Origin: Neocallimastix lanati (nom. inval.)
Lineage: Eukaryota > Neocallimastigomycota > Neocallimastigomycetes > Neocallimastigales > Neocallimastigaceae
DNA: 64,000 nucleotides
NCBI GenBank assembly: GCA_016946835.1
Contig: JACVTC010000017.1
Span: 827,001-891,000 of the forward strand
Direction: 5' to 3'
The number at the start of each line of letters is the position of its first letter. Position 1 is the stretch's first letter. Positions 10,762-20,521 of the stretch are shown one piece after another. Both the position numbers and the translations under genes were made by a program. The notes beneath the pieces were generated by a model. That model searched no databases and had not been told where the DNA came from. It saw only the letters and a program-made list of their open reading frames with translations.

Positions 10762-11574
10762 TTTGGTTTCTGTCATTTTAAATTATAAGGATTAGAATTC
10801 CGATAATTTTCTCTTCTGATATAATCCTATTGAGAGTCATTTAAACTCTTAATCTATTAGGAAATTGATTTATATGTTAACTTTATTAAATAAATATATT
10901 ATGATTAAGGGTTATTTTGAGTTACTTATATTGGGGTGCATTTCGGAACATGACTTTATATGAAATGTGGCATACTTTCAAATACTGTTGATGTAAGTAT
11001 GGCTTAAATCAATTTGATAAATAATTAATAATATTAAAATTTTTAATAAATAATAAAATAATGAAATAATATTTAATAATATTAAATTTTAAAAAAATAT
11101 TTTAATATAATTGTTATGATAATAATAATATTTAATAATATTTAATTTTAAGGATATATTTTAATATTTTTTTGTTAAAATAGTAATAAAATATTTAAAT
11201 ATTTCATTTTAAAAAATTATTTAATAATATTTATTTATTATTAATAATGTGTTTATGAAAAAAAAAAAAAAATTAACTCATTTGTATTTATTTCTATTTT
11301 TATTTATTTATTTACAATTATTTAAAAAAGAAAAAAATATGGGAAGTTAAATTACATACTAAATTTTTATTTATAAGCCACATTTCGGAATACAACACTC
11401 ACTTTTTATTTACAGAATTATTATAACTACTAATAAACTTTATTACAGAAATTTTATTTTTTTTTTATTTATTAATTATATGTCAAAATTAATAATTAAT
11501 GGGGAAAAAAAATAAATTAAATGGAATATATTTATAATTGTAAATTTTTCGTAGGTTTAATATTATAAATTATG
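10762..11574. other. AT-rich interval with MULE-end-like words
   Basis: No gene. It contains GTGCATTTCGGAACATG near 10941 and AAGCCACATTTCGGAATAC near 11376. These share the GCATTTCG word found at the ends of the Mutator-like element at 11889-13199. They may be the ends of a small decayed relative. Confidence 0.35.
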
Positions 11575-11805
11575 CATTTATAATAAAAAATATTTTGATA
11601 AATGGAAAAAAAGAAAAGAAAAATTAAAAGGAATTTTTATGATATTGAGAAATTAATAAATCAAAAAGATAATGCTAATTACAATCATTATAAAATTAAT
11701 AAATATATTAAAATATATAAAATGTATTAAAATCTAAATAATATAATAATAATGGTTGAATCTTATTTATAATTAAAATTAAAAGTACAAAAATAAAGTT
11801 ATTAA
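11575..11805 (+). repeat. Dispersed 220-bp repeat, copy 1
   Basis: Matches 37712-37930 in the same orientation over about 220 bp with few differences. Shared words include aaatcaaaaagataat and ataaaatgtattaaaatc. It is non-coding. Both copies lie just outside MULE- or foldback-like structures. Confidence 0.65.
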
Positions 11806-12223
11806 CAATATTTGTTAGAAATTACCCTTTATTTTATTTTAATATATTAAAATTACATTACAATTATTATATCATACATGGATGTGAAGCATTTCGACAT
11901 AATTTATGTATAATCAGCATAAATATTTGTACAATGCGTATATATTATGTAATACGCCACAACTTTCAACGTATATTTTTATTTATTGTATTTTAGCATT
12001 AAAAAAATAAAATAAAAACTAAAAAAAATAATAAATAAAAGAATAAATAAGTTTTCTGTTAAGAATTTTATTTTATTTTTATTTATTTTCAATTTTTTTA
12101 TTAATTTTCATTTTATTATTATATTTTATTATTAAATATTTAATATTTTATTATTAAATTAATTAAATAATAAAATAAAATTTATTTTAATATTAAATAT
12201 TTATTATTAATAAAATTTAAATA

Positions 12224-12345
12224 TTGATATTGATATTAATAAAATATAAAGATACTGATATTAATGAAGTATAATGATATTGATATTAATGAAATATAAT
12301 GATATTGATATTAATAAAATATATTGATATTGATATTAATATAAT
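12224..12345 (+). repeat. Tandem repeat of about 29 bp, 4-5 copies
   Basis: Successive variants of TGATATTGATATTAAT followed by AAAATATAA. It lies inside the Mutator-like element and is non-coding. Confidence 0.75.
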
Positions 12346-12439
12346 TTAAACTATATATATCTAGTTAATTATTATTATTTATAAATTTAGAGCTTGTTTA
12401 ATTCTAATAAACATTTTTACCATAAATCAATGATATCAT

Positions 12440-12695
12440 TTTTATCACATTATTTATCAATTAATTCGGATTCCTTTTTTTTGTATTTTTTAATTGAATC
12501 ATTGATTTCATCAGTTTTTGTTAATATTATTCTTTTTTTTTTTTTTTTTCCAAACTCCTTCAATTTTCCTTTTGTAATTATAGTAAGATAAAGATTCTTC
12601 TCTTTTTAAATGATAAATCAATTCATAGAAAGAAGGTTTTTTGTAAAACAATTTTTTTAAGTAATTGTTAAAAGATTCTGAAGCATCATTTGTTA
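12440..12695 (-). pseudogene. MULE transposase C-terminal remnant
   Basis: The minus strand encodes ITNDASESFNNYLKKLFYKK, then PSFYELIYHLKREESLSYYN, then a Lys-rich segment. This is the typical C-terminal helical region of Mutator-like transposases (TNNxSESFNxxLK, then an E-rich helix). The same region of a related copy is at 39240-39425. There is no catalytic DDE core here, so the copy cannot make transposase. Confidence 0.65.
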
Positions 12696-12941
12696 TGTGG
12701 TTTATATCGTTATAATAATTTCAATATTGAATATCATAAATAAGTCTTATTAAAATATTCCAAAAAATTTAAAAAATGGAAATAATTATATATTTGACAT
12801 ATAATTTTATTATAATTATAAATATCAAATATATATATCAGGATTTATAACAGGAAAATTTGTAATAGCTTTATAAAACAAATAAATTTTATGATTACTT
12901 TCAACTTCATTATAACATAATCTAAATTTGACATTTTTATA

Positions 12942-13080
12942 CTTTATTATTTATTTTTTTTTTTTATTTTTATTTTACTTTATTATTTATTTTTTTTTTA
13001 TTTTTATTTTACTTTATTATTTATTTTTTTTTTATTTTTATTTTACTTTATTATTTATTTTTTTTTTTTTTTTTTACTAT
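12942..13080 (+). repeat. Tandem repeat of about 39 bp, 4 copies
   Basis: Four near-identical T-rich units each contain TTTTACTTTATTATTTATT. The array abuts the right inverted repeat of the Mutator-like element. Confidence 0.8.
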
Positions 13081-13499
13081 AAATGTTAATAAAATTAAAA
13101 AAAAAAAAAAAAAAAAAAAATTTAACACTATTCATTTATTTTTATAAGCCACATTGTAATACATAAATAAATGATTATACATAAATTATGTCGAAATGCA
13201 ATAATCCCATCATACATTTATAATAATTTCACATACATACCACGTGTAATATATGCGCCATAATTAACTATACATATATTCATATATTAATGTTAACTAT
13301 ATTTTTATTAAAACTTAAAATGTTCAATATTTCGAAAGGTGAATACTTTCATTGTACAATTTAAATATTTTGTTAATCTATCAGTTAAATTATTTTGAGA
13401 TATATTTTAATTATATTTTGTTTCCCCTAATTAATTCTCTTATTTTATGATATCTAACTCAATGTTCTAATTCATTTCTGTAACTGTAAACGTTTTAAA

Positions 13500-15290
13500 G
13501 TAAATTCATTTATACTATAATATTCACTTTCTGTGATAAATACAATATTGTAATTTCGAATATCAACAAACTGGTGCGGATCCCATTAATATTGTAAACC
13601 CAGTTGTAGATCTTTTTGGAGTTTCATCACCACCAAGTTAGCATCAACAAAAACTATTAAATTTATATTGTTAGTAAATTTGATTCCAATATACTTCTAC
13701 ATTACAAATATTTAAATATTTTAAGAAACATTAATTCAATTTTCATAAGTAGGATCTTTATTTTTTCTAAATACTTTTTTATATGTGGTAAGCATAATAT
13801 CTGGCCTAATATCTATTAACTAATATAACAGACTACTTACTGCTTGCTTATATTTCTTTAGATCAAATTTTTTATATCTTAATTTATCATTGTTATAATA
13901 TATCATATTTGATATTTCATTATATTTATCCATATCAAATTTTTATAATATATGTTCTATATAATGTAATTGATTCATTATATATCCATCTCTACATTAT
14001 ATAAAATTTATATCTATTATGTAATCCATATTTTGTTTATATTATTTAATTCAAATTTATTTTTAGTTTTATTTTGGATTTTATCAATAATTTAATCATT
14101 TCCAAAAATAATATAATTTTGTCATCTGTATATACACCAATTAAATGTGTTATATCATTATTTTTATTCTTTTAAATAATAAATGCAAGGCTCACTTTTA
14201 CATCTTACAAAATCTAACTCAATTAACACTTCATTAATTTTGAAATTCCACAGCCTACCTGATTGTCTAAGTCCATAAATTGCTTTATTTAATTTGCAAA
14301 TATCTTTTCCATAATCTTTAGAACCTTTTGTTATTTCCATATAGATTTCTTTTTCAATTTCGTCATTTAAGTATTATACTGCTTTTATTACTTTTCTTAG
14401 TACTTTTTTAACATATGAATAAGCATTATTTTTTTTTATATTATTTAATTCTTCAACAGATTTTAACCATTCATTTTCGCCTTTTCTACCATATATTACA
14501 TTCTCTTGGATGTTTTCACTTTCAATATCAAAAGAGGCAAGGCTAAAATTTGAATAATATTTACCCTTTTCGTTGAAATTTTCATAATCATAAGAATTTT
14601 TCTTCTTATGATTATTATTTGTTTATTTATAAACTTCCTTAGAGATGTTTATAACATTTTAGAAATTGTATTATTCCTATTATTGTTCTTGTTATTGTTT
14701 TCGCTCACTTTATTATTTTATTATCATAATAAAAATTATTTGTTTATTTATATTTTCATTATTATTTTTTAAATTTAATTCTTTATGTACATATAATACT
14801 GTACATTTAATATTTTATTTTCATTTATATTACTATTTACTTTAAATTGATTATTTAAATTACTTAAATTATTTAAATTAATAATGAACATTATAGAGTC
14901 GTTATCATTATTATAATTATTGGAATGGACCTTATTACTTAACATTTATATTACTTATTTTGGTATTTAATATCTGAAAATTCAAATTTATTTTTATTAT
15001 CGCTTCCCCAGGAATTATAATACAGTGTGAAATTTATAAAATCAGCAATAGATAAAGGGGACATATAATTACAAGCTCTTTCTTCAAGAAGACGACAGAA
15101 TATGAAAAAATAAATTTATTATTAGAAGTATCATATATACGATAAGCTGAAGAATTATGATTATAACCAATGAAAATACCTGGAAGTGATGGTTTAGATA
15201 GTCTTATTATAAATTGCTTATGGGTTATAGAAAAAGACCTGACATTAAAATACTCTAAACCTCGAAAAATCAATTTTATTTTTTGTTAGT
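13500..15290 (-). mobile_element. Ty1/copia fossil, 5'-truncated and decayed
   Basis: Read right to left on the minus strand, the parts are as follows. The integrase C-terminal region is at 15273-15034 (PGIFIGYNHNSSAYRIYD, then SVVF). A reverse transcriptase follows between about 14560 and 13790 (a LNKAIYGLRQSGRLWN stretch). A ribonuclease H piece sits near 13650-13530 (GGDETPKRSTTGF). Domain order IN-RT-RH marks the copia group. Gag, protease, most of the integrase and both LTRs are not seen. It is clearly broken, with many breaks, and looks old. Confidence 0.75.
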
Positions 15291-15749
15291 TTCATTTACT
15301 TTTTCATTCATTTTTATTTATTATTATTAACATATGTAATTTTTTTTAAAAAAAAAAACACAAACACTTTATTGCATAAACAGGGAATAATTTCAAATTA
15401 CGAGAGTAATTAAGACTTTTAATCAGTTCAAAATTTTACCAGTTATTTAAAATAATAATTTGTGTAATACATTTATAATAATTTCACATACTTATATATG
15501 TTTTATATCACTTATTATCATGCGCCACATTCATTTTTATATTCATGTTATTTTAAATAATTTTTACTATTTTTATATATTAATTTTTAATATAAATTTT
15601 ATGTTAATTATATATTAAATATTTTAAACTTTTTTTAACAATATTTAATAAATGAAACACAGAAAAAAAATTTTTACAAATATAAACTTTAAAATTTATT
15701 ACTTTTTTTTTGGCGTAATTTCTATTAGTATAAAATTTCTCTATATATT
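15291..15749. other. AT-rich interval with dispersed repeat pieces
   Basis: No gene. CATTTATAATAATTTCACAT near 15467 repeats a stretch next to the Mutator-like element at about 13214. The stretch at 15655-15750 matches 37950-38045. Confidence 0.5.
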
Positions 15750-16192
15750 AGGATTTCTAAACCAAAAATTAAATAACAATATGAAAAAATAAAAAATTAA
15801 AACATATATCAATATAAAAAAATATGTTACATAAATATTAACTTAATTGGTTATTGCTTTAATTAAATTAAATTATTAATAATAAAATAAATTAATTTTT
15901 AAATTATAATATATACTTTTACTGACTTTCTAATATATATTAATATATATTTATTATTTCTTTTATTTCTTTTAATAAGATTTAATATATATAAACCTTT
16001 AATTAAATATAATTAAATATATATTAAATATAATATTATGTCATGGATACAAACTATATTAAATTAAATAAAACAAATATTAATACTGGTAATATACGGA
16101 GCAAGTGTATCATTATATCATATCCATATATTATGAACATATTTATTAATATAAAATGAATGAGCTGGTTAATAGTACTCGACAATAATCAC

Positions 16193-16201
16193 TATAAAAA
16201 G
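16193..16201 (+). promoter_or_regulatory. Probable TATA box, transporter copy 2
   Basis: TATAAAAAG, 87 bp upstream of the start codon, in the same setting as in copies 1 and 3. Confidence 0.5.
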
Positions 16202-16287
16202 TAGAAAATTTCCGTGTAAAAATTTAAAAAAACAAAATATTATTAAATAAGTAATAATATAATTAATTTAAGTTAAGTTTAAAAAAA

Positions 16288-17805
16288 ATGAACAAGTTTC
16301 AATTTTTAGTCGCACTTACTGCCTCATTTGGTGGTCTTCTTTTCGGTTACGAAGTCGGTGTCATGAACGTCGTCCTTGTTATGGACGCTTTCCGTATCTT
16401 CTTCAAATTCCACAGCTGGAATGGTGATGCTCTTGATGAAAATGGTAAGGATACTACTGATAAGGCTAAGATGATGTACCGTAAGTTAACTGAAGCTGGT
16501 AACAAGGCTACTCTTGAAGGTATTATTACCTCCAGTTTCGTCCTTGGTGCCCTCTGTGGTGCTCTTATGGCTACTTACCTTGGTGAAAAGTATGGTCGTC
16601 AAAGAACCATTATGATTGGTGCCTGTATCTTCACTTGTGGTGCTGTCATTCAAGGTCTTTCTGCTCGTTCTTGGATTATGATTGCCGTTGGTCGTCTTAT
16701 TACTGGTCTTTCCATTGGTTGTAATGGTGTCCTTTGTCCAACTTACATTTCTGAAGTAGCTCCAGCCAAGATTAGAGGTACTCTTTCTTCCTGCTACCAA
16801 CTTATGACTACTTTCGGTATTATTGTTGCTGCCATCATTAACTCTATTGTCTGGTACTACACTAACTCTAGTCCAGCTGGTTTAGGTGTAACTAGATCTG
16901 ATATCTGGGCTGAAGTTGCCAACTTCGAATGGAGATTTGCTCTTTTATTCCAAGTTGTTCCAGGTCTTGGTCTTGCCATTCTTATGAGTTTCCTTCCAAA
17001 GTCACCACGTTGGTTATGTTCTAAGGACCGTGATGAAGAAGCTGTTGAAGTTTTAGCCAAGCTTAACGCTACCTCTACCTCTGACGAACTTGTCCAAAGT
17101 GAACTTAAGGCTATTCAAGAAGATGTTGCTGCTACTCGTGCTGCTGGATCCTCATCCTTCGGTGAACTTTTCTCACCAGTTATTCGTCGTCGTACCTTCA
17201 TTACCTTCTTAATGCAACTTTTCCAACAATGGACTGGTATTAACGTTATTATGTACTACCAATCTCAAATTTACGATGAAATTGGTTTCTCTAAGTTCAT
17301 GTCTACTGTTGTTCTTCCAATTATCAACAACTTTGTCAACTTCGTTTCTACCTTCCCAGGTATGTGGGGTATTGAAAGATTAGGTCGTAAGACTTTATTA
17401 GTTGTTGGATCTCTTATGATGATGGTCTTCCACGTTTCCACTTGGGCTTGCTCAACTCAAACTAACAATGGTAAAGTCTGGCAATACCTTGCTGTCGCCT
17501 CTGTCTTCTTATTCGTCTTCTCCTTCGCCTGGACCTGGGGTCCAGTCCCATGGGTCTACCAAGCTGAAGTTTTCCCACTCCGTGTCAGAGTCAAGGGTTC
17601 TGCTGTTGGTACCGTCTCTAACTTCCTTAACAACTGGATTATTGCTTTCGTCGGTCCAGCTCTTATGAAGGCCTGGTCTACTAAGACTTTCCTTCTTTTC
17701 GCTGCTGCTTGTCTCCTTGCCTGGGTTTACTCTCAATTCTACGTTATTGAATGTAAGGGTCTTAGTATTGATGAAATGGATGCTAAGATGGCTGGTAAGG
17801 CTTAA
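16288..17805 (+). CDS. MFS hexose transporter, copy 2
   Basis: 505 residues, identical in protein to copies 1 and 3. Translations of the other frames are also the same, so the DNA is identical or nearly so. It has the motif order of a complete 12-helix sugar porter (GEKYGRQ, PKSPRWL, QQWTGINVIMYY, GPVPWVYQAEVFP). It is divergently oriented to copy 1 across a 9.8 kb spacer. The first 50 or so bases after the stop are identical to copy 1 but differ from copy 3 at about five positions. Shared sequence upstream of the TATA box argues for DNA-level duplication rather than retrocopying. Confidence 0.97.
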   Translation: MNKFQFLVALTASFGGLLFGYEVGVMNVVLVMDAFRIFFKFHSWNGDALDENGKDTTDKAKMMYRKLTEAGNKATLEGIITSSFVLGALCGALMATYLGEKYGRQRTIMIGACIFTCGAVIQGLSARSWIMIAVGRLITGLSIGCNGVLCPTYISEVAPAKIRGTLSSCYQLMTTFGIIVAAIINSIVWYYTNSSPAGLGVTRSDIWAEVANFEWRFALLFQVVPGLGLAILMSFLPKSPRWLCSKDRDEEAVEVLAKLNATSTSDELVQSELKAIQEDVAATRAAGSSSFGELFSPVIRRRTFITFLMQLFQQWTGINVIMYYQSQIYDEIGFSKFMSTVVLPIINNFVNFVSTFPGMWGIERLGRKTLLVVGSLMMMVFHVSTWACSTQTNNGKVWQYLAVASVFLFVFSFAWTWGPVPWVYQAEVFPLRVRVKGSAVGTVSNFLNNWIIAFVGPALMKAWSTKTFLLFAAACLLAWVYSQFYVIECKGLSIDEMDAKMAGKA

Positions 17806-18561
17806 ATGTCTTGAAAGTGAGATAATAGGAAAAAAGATTAAGGTTAAAAGAAGATTATTTTATTAAATGATAATATTAGTGCAATAAATTGAAAATTAAT
17901 AGAAATATTAATTTTACTCTTTATTAAAAGTAAGATTAATAATGAACTTAATGATAAAAGAAACAAAATAAAAGAAATAGAAATTTTATAATAGGATAAA
18001 AATAATAAAATAAAATTAAAATTAAATAAGAAAATAAAAAAGAATAAAAATAAAATAAAAATTAATTTCAATTGTTGTTCAAAATATTCAAATAATAAAA
18101 TAAAAATTAAAATAAAAATTTAAATAAAAATTAAAAAATAAAAATTTAAATAAAATAGAAAAAATAAAAATCAAAAAGTGAAGTAAAAATTTTAAATTTT
18201 AATTAATTATTTATTTATTGTTTGTGTGTTTTAAATTTAGAAATATAGTAAGAGGGAATGAATTTGTAATAATTAATGTAATTAAATAATGTTTGTGTTA
18301 TTGTAGTCATAGTTTTTGTAAAATGTTGGAAGAGTATTAAGTTTTATTGGTAATGTTTAAATGTAATATATTGAAATATGAAAGGTAGGAGTTGGTAAAA
18401 GTTGTTGAGTAAAGGATATATTTTAATAATATAAAGTAAATATGAGAGTAAATATGAAAGTTATATATCTTAAATAAATTTTAATATTTAATTTGATAAA
18501 GTTATTTTTAATTTCAAAAGTATTAAATTATACATTATACAATTATTTTATTCAACCAATT
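17806..18561 (+). other. Transporter copy 2 3' flank, very AT-rich
   Basis: Mirror of the copy 1 flank. It should hold the 3' UTR. No coding potential. Confidence 0.6.
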
Positions 18562-18691
18562 CAGAAGATTGCCCTAAATGTTGCCCTTGTTGTGGTGTTA
18601 GTGTACCTAGCTTTTCTCACTGGATCTTTGCCTGTAAAGAATTGGAAAATTACAGAAATAAATCTTTACCTTTTCTAGATGATCTCTCTTT
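18562..18691 (+). mobile_element. LINE D-type zinc-finger piece
   Basis: Encodes the D/I-type CCHC region (ALNVALVVVLVYLAF in one frame, the finger in another) and is shared with copy 1. It ends with ATGATCTCTCTTT at 18679-18691, the left half of a 13-bp target-site duplication. The host LINE sequence resumes at 20509. Confidence 0.75.
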
Positions 18692-18734
18692 AGGTAATAA
18701 CAATAATAAAATCAAGGATTTTTATTGGAAAAGA
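18692..18734 (+). mobile_element. LINE F-type, left part
   Basis: Matches 50022-50064 of the full-length F copy (AGGTAATAAC…AAAATCAAGG, then TATTGGAAAAG). It is cut off by the G insertion and resumes at 19456. Confidence 0.75.
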
Positions 18735-18811
18735 TGCCTATTGTGATTGGTGATTTTTACACCATGATCGATTTGTATAGTGTTAGACCTACCTTTGTCA
18801 AGAGCGTCGAC
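18735..18811 (+). mobile_element. LINE G-type, left part
   Basis: Encodes IVIGDFYTMIDLYSVRPTFV, then KSVD, aligning with the PLICRSFSLMMKWYSVESTV stretch of the D/I type. It is interrupted at AAGAGCGTCGAC by an H-type copy and resumes at 19180. Confidence 0.6.
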
Positions 18812-19181
18812 TCGTACTGATAAGGCATAATGATAATACAGGATCGTCATCTATTTCTACGAAGGATGAATCTTGCCCTAGTAGTTCAATAAATGATGAA
18901 TCCGGGGAGAGTTTAGTGGACACCACACTATCTATATTAAAGATGTTACTTCTAGGTTTTATTTCTTTTTTATTTGTTAGGAAGGGAAAAATTCCCGCAT
19001 AGTACAACTTGCCGAAATACATAGTATTTTCGAGCTTTTTTATTTTTTTTTTATTTTTTAATTTTTTTATTTTTAATTTCAAATGTACTTTTCACCTACA
19101 TGTATTTTTTAAAATAAAATTAATAAAGTTTTGGAAGTGTATTCTCTTCCCTGTCTAAAAAAAAAAAAAAAAAAAAAAAAA
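18812..19181 (+). mobile_element. LINE H-type 3' end with poly(A)
   Basis: About 345 bp from just after the conserved AAGAGCGTCGAC word to the H terminus (CTCTTCCCTGTCTA), then A's at 19157-19181. It includes DESGESLVDTTLS in frame. It differs little from 59449-59825, so it is a young 5'-truncated copy. Confidence 0.8.
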
Positions 19182-19398
19182 GAGCGTCGACGTCGTAACG
19201 ATAAGGCAAAGAAGAAATTCTGATACAGATTCGAATGATAATTTTCATCCACATGGAGTTATCTTCGATGAATGGGAAGAGTTAGAGGCCTCGAATCTCA
19301 TAACGTAGTTTTTTAATATTAATATAAAAAAAAATTTTCATGTATTTAAACTTCATGTATTTTTTAAAAAAATATTATTAAATAAAGTTTATTCCTAG

Positions 19399-19455
<57 letters not shown>
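19182..19455 (+). mobile_element. LINE G-type 3' end with 53-A tail
   Basis: Continues G from the KSVDV codons (DSNDNFHPHGVIFDEWEELE) through a short 3' UTR ending AATAAAGTTTATTCC, then TAGTCTA, followed by about 53 A's. The long clean tail argues for recent insertion. Confidence 0.75.
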
Positions 19456-19458
<3 letters not shown>

Positions 19459-20508
19459 ATTGGAAAATAGATATGAAAATCAATTCTATAAAAGCTGAGT
19501 TTTATGACAAAAACAAATTCGAAGAAACATCAAAATTTATTAAACTTTGTTATGAATATCCTGATCTTTCATATGGTTTCTATTGGCTATTGAGAGCACG
19601 AAGCGGATATAGAGTAGATGCTAGAATTGCTAAAGCTTCAAAAATAATAGATCAAATGTGTCCTAATTTTTGTCCCTGTTGTAAAAGTAATAAACAATGG
19701 ATAAGTCATTGGTTAATTGATTGTCCATTTTTCAATCATATTCGTAGTAAAGTTAATGATAAAATTTTATTTTTATATAATGCTTTCTACCGTGGCAAAC
19801 TAACAAATGATATTGTTAATAGTAATAATGATAATAGTAATAGTAATAATAGTAATAGTTATAATAGTAATGATAATATTAGTAATAGTATTTTTAGTAA
19901 TGTTAGTAATAGTATTGAAAATAATGTGTATATTGATTCTAGTGTGTGTGAAAAAGTGTTTAATTTTGTTTAATTTCCTTATTGGAGGTCGAAGTATTAG
20001 TAACAGTACAAGGGAATGGGAGGATCTATTTAAGTGCCAGATGAAATCAGGTGCTTATTCTGATACTCCGTTCTTAGTGGTTACTGCGGCACTTCTCCAA
20101 TCGATTATACCTATTGCTATTGGCCAGCAAAGGTCTTTGTTCAATAGGTTCAAATCGAATCATACTACTACTACCAAGAGCGTCAATGCTGAAGAAACAG
20201 TAAGACAGGCCAGCAGGGCTAGCGCAGCCAATGAAGATCATAATTTTGTATCTTAAAATTATGATTAACATTGCGAAGTCAAAATTAATTATTATACTTC
20301 ACTATAATAATGCCCTTGTGAAGTCTTACTAATATTAATTAAATGAAACTAGAATATATTATACCATTATTTTATTTTATTTAGTGTTTTATTTTTTGTT
20401 TATTTTTTTATCTTTTTTTTTTTATTATTTTATTACATGTATTTTATCAAATATTCAATTAATAAAGATGAAACAAGTTTGCTGCCGTTAAAAAAAAAAA
20501 AAAAAAAA
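19456..20508 (+). mobile_element. LINE F-type, right part with poly(A)
   Basis: Matches 50050-51106. The 19473-19973 stretch encodes the zinc-finger region (CPNFCPCCKSNKQWISHW) and an Asn/Ser-rich spacer. The frame then breaks just before the last 100 residues (near 19970, FNFLLGG becomes FNFV stop). It keeps the TKSVNA motif near 20170 and the family 3' UTR. Confidence 0.82.
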
Positions 20509-20521
20509 ATGATCTCTCTTT

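Larger units (their letters stand above)
11889..13199. mobile_element. Decayed Mutator-like element with TIRs
   Basis: Perfect 28-bp terminal inverted repeats lie at 11889-11916 and 13172-13199 (outermost GCATTTCGACATAATTTATG). Between them the minus strand carries the C-terminal part of a MULE transposase (12440-12695), and there are two subterminal tandem arrays (12224-12345 and 12942-13080). No 8-9 bp target-site duplication is visible. The GCATTTCG end word recurs at 10943, 35219 and 35961. Confidence 0.65.
16066..18691. repeat. Right arm of large inverted repeat
   Basis: Reverse-complement partner of 3661-6284, carrying transporter copy 2. The match to copy 3 extends further upstream (15750-16287 against 42788-43313) but ends earlier downstream (about 18470 against 45466). 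The three copies therefore have different duplication limits. Confidence 0.88.
18679..20521 (+). mobile_element. Nested LINE insertion block bounded by 13-bp TSD
   Basis: ATGATCTCTCTTT at 18679-18691 and 20509-20521 brackets a 5'-truncated F-type LINE with an A tail at 20490-20509. F is itself interrupted: TTTATTGGAAAA occurs at 18721-18732 and 19456-19467 around a D-like element (G) with a long A tail (19403-19455). G is interrupted in turn: AAGAGCGTCGAC occurs at 18800-18811 and 19180-19191 around an H 3' end with its own A tail (19157-19181). The order of events is F first, then G, then H. Confidence 0.8.
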
